This document shows positions 5,059-6,850 of a DNA stretch of 6,850 nucleotides, one piece after another. Origin of the DNA: Parvibaculum sp. (GTDB lineage: Bacteria > Pseudomonadota > Alphaproteobacteria > Parvibaculales > Parvibaculaceae); the NCBI GenBank assembly GCA_020062605.1, contig JAGUWA010000166.1:1-6850 (forward strand). Reading direction: 5' to 3'. The notes beneath the pieces are model-generated. The model did not search any database, was not told the origin of the DNA, and saw nothing but the letters and a program-made list of their open reading frames with translations. The translations under genes and the position numbers were made by a program. How positions within the stretch are numbered: position 1 is the stretch's first letter; each line of letters opens with the position of its first letter.

Positions 5059-5844
5059 TCAGGCGGGATCGCCGATTGCCGGTTCGACGCCGAATTCCCG
5101 CATCAGCGCCGCCACCTCGCTGGCCACGATATCGAGCGCCTTCGAATCGGTGGCCCGCATGACGATGCTCGTGCCAAAGGTCTTGCCGCGATAATAGGGG
5201 TAGCTGCCGATGCCGACCTCCGGGTGGCGGGCCTGCAGGTCGCCGAGCTTTTCGGCAATGGTGCCCTCGCCGATCTGGCCGGTCACCGTGCGGCTCTGCA
5301 TGGTGGCGCCGCCTTCCAGGCGGTCCGTCAGGCTGTCGAGCATGACCTGCATGACCATGGGCACGCCCGCCATCACGAAAACATTGCCGATCTGGAAGCC
5401 CGGTGCCTTGCTCAAGGGGTTTTCGATCATGGTGGCGCCCTCCGGCAGCCGCGCCATGCGCATGCGCGCCTTGGTGAACTCGCCCCCCGTCGCCTTGTAG
5501 TGATCGTCGAGTATCTTCACCGCTTCCGGGTGATAGCCGATGCCGACCCCGAAGGCCTTGGCGACCGCGTCCGCCGTGATGTCGTCATGCGTGGGGCCGA
5601 TGCCGCCCGTCGTGAAAACATAGTCGTAGCGGGCGCGAACCTCGTTCACCGTCGCGACGATCGTCTCCTCGATATCGGGAATGACCCGCGCCTCGCGCAC
5701 CTGCACGCCGATCTTGTTCAGATGCGCGGCGATATAGGCCAGGTTCGAATCCCGCGTCCGGCCGGACAGGATTTCGTCGCCGATCAGCAGCACGCAGGCC
5801 GTGACGGCTTTCGCGGACGATGGGGCAGCGGCGCTTTCCGGCAT
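5059..5844 (-). CDS. cinA: CinA-like molybdopterin-binding domain protein (competence/damage-inducible protein A)
   Basis: 261 residues from the ATG at 5844. The N-terminal half is a MoCF/MoaB-type domain: CVLLIGDEILSGRTRDSN (17-34), then TTGGIGPTHDDITADAVA (78-95), the signature of the family, and later FVMAGVPMVM (156-165). The short form without the C-terminal nicotinamide-nucleotide amidase domain (PncC) is common in alphaproteobacteria, where that domain is a separate protein. CinA N-domains have been linked to ADP-ribose pyrophosphatase activity and pyridine-nucleotide recycling, but the role of this short form is not settled. An in-frame ATG 60 bases upstream (5904) is rejected because it lies upstream of the candidate -10 element; GAGGA nine bases before 5844 supports the shorter start. 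Divergent from map. Confidence 0.9.
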   Translation of the reverse strand: MPESAAAPSSAKAVTACVLLIGDEILSGRTRDSNLAYIAAHLNKIGVQVREARVIPDIEETIVATVNEVRARYDYVFTTGGIGPTHDDITADAVAKAFGVGIGYHPEAVKILDDHYKATGGEFTKARMRMARLPEGATMIENPLSKAPGFQIGNVFVMAGVPMVMQVMLDSLTDRLEGGATMQSRTVTGQIGEGTIAEKLGDLQARHPEVGIGSYPYYRGKTFGTSIVMRATDSKALDIVASEVAALMREFGVEPAIGDPA

Positions 5845-5874
5845 GGGAAGGGATCCTCGGGTTCGGTTTGCGCC

Positions 5875-5904
5875 AGAATAGCGCCGGGAAGCCTCGGCTT
5901 TCAA
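5875..5904 (-). promoter_or_regulatory. Candidate promoter of cinA
   Basis: The minus strand has TTGAAA (5904-5899), 18 bases, then TATTCT (5880-5875): five of six and four of six consensus bases. Transcription would begin near 5868, upstream of the ATG at 5844. Confidence 0.55.
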
Positions 5905-5927
5905 ATGGGACCGCCGGGCACTATGTT
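5899..5927 (+). promoter_or_regulatory. Candidate promoter of map
   Basis: TTTCAA (5899-5904), a 17-base spacer and TATGTT (5922-5927), about 40 bases before the map start. The -35 hexamer is the complement of the cinA -35, so the two divergent promoters would compete for polymerase. Confidence 0.4.
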
Positions 5928-5966
5928 AGGGGCAAGAACCCGACGGAAGCCCTTGCGAAAGAACCC

Positions 5967-6788
5967 ATGAGCTATACAGACGCCCTCGACGCCCCGGACC
6001 GCAACATCGGGCGGATCAAGATTCACGACGCCGAAGCCTTTGAGGGCATGCGCCGTGTCGGCCGCCTCGCCGCGCAGGCGCTCGACCTGCTGGTGGATGA
6101 AATACGGCCGGGCATCACGACGGATCGCATCGACCGGCTCGTTTTCGACTTCGGCATGGATCACGGCGCCTATCCCGCGCCGCTCAATTATCGCGGCTTC
6201 CGCAAGTCCTGCTGCACCTCCATCAACCATGTCGTCTGCCACGGCATTCCCGGCGACCGCGTGCTGCGGGACGGCGACGCGGTGAACGTCGATGTCACCT
6301 ACATTCTCGACGGCTGGCACGGCGACACGAACCGCATGTATTTCGCGGGCGAAGCCCCCCGCAAGGCGCAGCGCCTCGTGGACGTGACCTATGAAAGCCT
6401 GATGCGCGGCATCGCCGTGGTGAAGCCCGGCGCAACGCTTGGCGATATCGGCCACGCCATCCAGGACTATGCCGAAGGCCAGCGCTGCTCCGTCGTGCGC
6501 GAATTCTGCGGCCACGGCCTCGGCCGCGTCTTCCACGACGCGCCCAACGTCCTCCACTACGGCCGCAAGGGCCAGGGCGCGACGCTGAAGGAAGGCATGT
6601 TCTTCACCATCGAGCCGATGATCAATCTCGGCAAGCCGGGCGTGAAAATCCTTTCCGACGGCTGGACGGCGGTGACGCGCGACCGCTCGCTCTCCGCGCA
6701 ATTCGAACATTCGATCGGCGTTACGGCGGAGGGTTGCGAGATTTTCACCAAGTCGCCGGCGGGCCGCGACTGCCCGCCCTACGCCTGA
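5967..6788 (+). CDS. map: Type I methionine aminopeptidase
   Basis: 273 residues, close to the 264 of the E. coli enzyme. It removes the initiator methionine from nascent proteins in the cytoplasm using a two-metal centre. All five metal ligands are present in family order: Asp109 (NVDVTY), Asp120 (HGDTNRMY), His183 (CGHGLGR), Glu216 (FTIEPM) and Glu247 (FEHSIGVT). The substrate-binding histidines His92 (VVCHGIP) and His190 (FHDAP) are also there. The start MSYTDAL at 5967 is chosen because the conserved domain begins shortly after and the upstream extension overlaps the cinA promoter; its ribosome site (GAAAGAA) is weak. radC starts 13 bases after the stop, so the two are probably co-transcribed. 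Confidence 0.96.
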   Translation: MSYTDALDAPDRNIGRIKIHDAEAFEGMRRVGRLAAQALDLLVDEIRPGITTDRIDRLVFDFGMDHGAYPAPLNYRGFRKSCCTSINHVVCHGIPGDRVLRDGDAVNVDVTYILDGWHGDTNRMYFAGEAPRKAQRLVDVTYESLMRGIAVVKPGATLGDIGHAIQDYAEGQRCSVVREFCGHGLGRVFHDAPNVLHYGRKGQGATLKEGMFFTIEPMINLGKPGVKILSDGWTAVTRDRSLSAQFEHSIGVTAEGCEIFTKSPAGRDCPPYA

Positions 6789-6801
6789 AGCGGGCGGGCC
6801 C

Positions 6802-6850
6802 ATGGGGGACGGGGGCGAAGGAAAGCCGCATTATGCGGGCCACCGTGAAC
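6802..6850 (+). CDS. radC: RadC-family protein, N-terminal fragment
   Basis: Sixteen codons before the window ends: MGDGGEGKPHYAGHRE. The HYxGHRE stretch is the start of many RadC (JAB1/MPN-type) proteins, and radC commonly follows map in alphaproteobacteria. The function of RadC in DNA repair is disputed. Identification depends on this short motif plus gene order. Confidence 0.7.
   Translation, partial: MGDGGEGKPHYAGHRE

Noticed and set aside
5224..5970. 248-codon plus-strand frame opposite cinA
   Set aside because: It mirrors cinA codons, with a composition typical of an antisense shadow, and shows no family motif.
5901..6803. 300-codon minus-strand frame opposite map
   Set aside because: It is an antisense shadow of map, which has all catalytic residues on the plus strand.

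Overview
The window is chromosomal DNA of a GC-rich alphaproteobacterium. The evidence is the order cinA (divergent), map, radC, an NDUFS6-like CHCC zinc-finger protein, an encoded tRNA-Leu(UAA), and high-GC codon use. I cannot name the genus from sequence alone. I identified genes by recognising family motifs; no database search was run.

Layout. Positions 1-221 (minus) hold the N-terminus of a GPH/MelB-type cation symporter, with a palindromic operator cluster upstream (283-318). Positions 320-850 are intergenic and full of small palindromic repeats. At 851-922 there is a short remnant that reads like the extreme N-terminus of an MmeI-like (type IIG) DNA methyltransferase. It breaks off where base composition falls. 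Positions about 923-3293 form a lower-GC island with a restriction-modification pair: an intact N4-cytosine methyltransferase strongly resembling M.PvuII, followed 12 bases later by an HNH endonuclease gene. The endonuclease appears to carry a frameshift near its N-terminus, so restriction may be weakened or lost while modification is kept.

Positions 3294-4047 hold no gene but are the most unusual stretch. About a dozen copies of an 8-mer close to GGGGAYAA lie there in both orientations. They include four tandem 22-bp iteron-like units (3763-3850), a duplicated block of about 57 bp, and two sites built of 11-bp-phased repeats resembling PhoB boxes. I could not assign a function.

From 4048 on, core genome resumes: the CHCC zinc-finger gene (+), tRNA-Leu(UAA) (-), a small secreted cysteine-containing protein with a good terminator (-), cinA (-), map (+) and the first codons of radC (+). 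cinA and map diverge from a 122-bp gap in which their candidate promoters share one -35 hexamer on opposite strands.

The picture is a defence locus with turnover: an older type IIG-like gene reduced to a stub, next to a PvuII-like system whose nuclease may be decaying, set between repeat-rich intergenic regions and conserved housekeeping genes.
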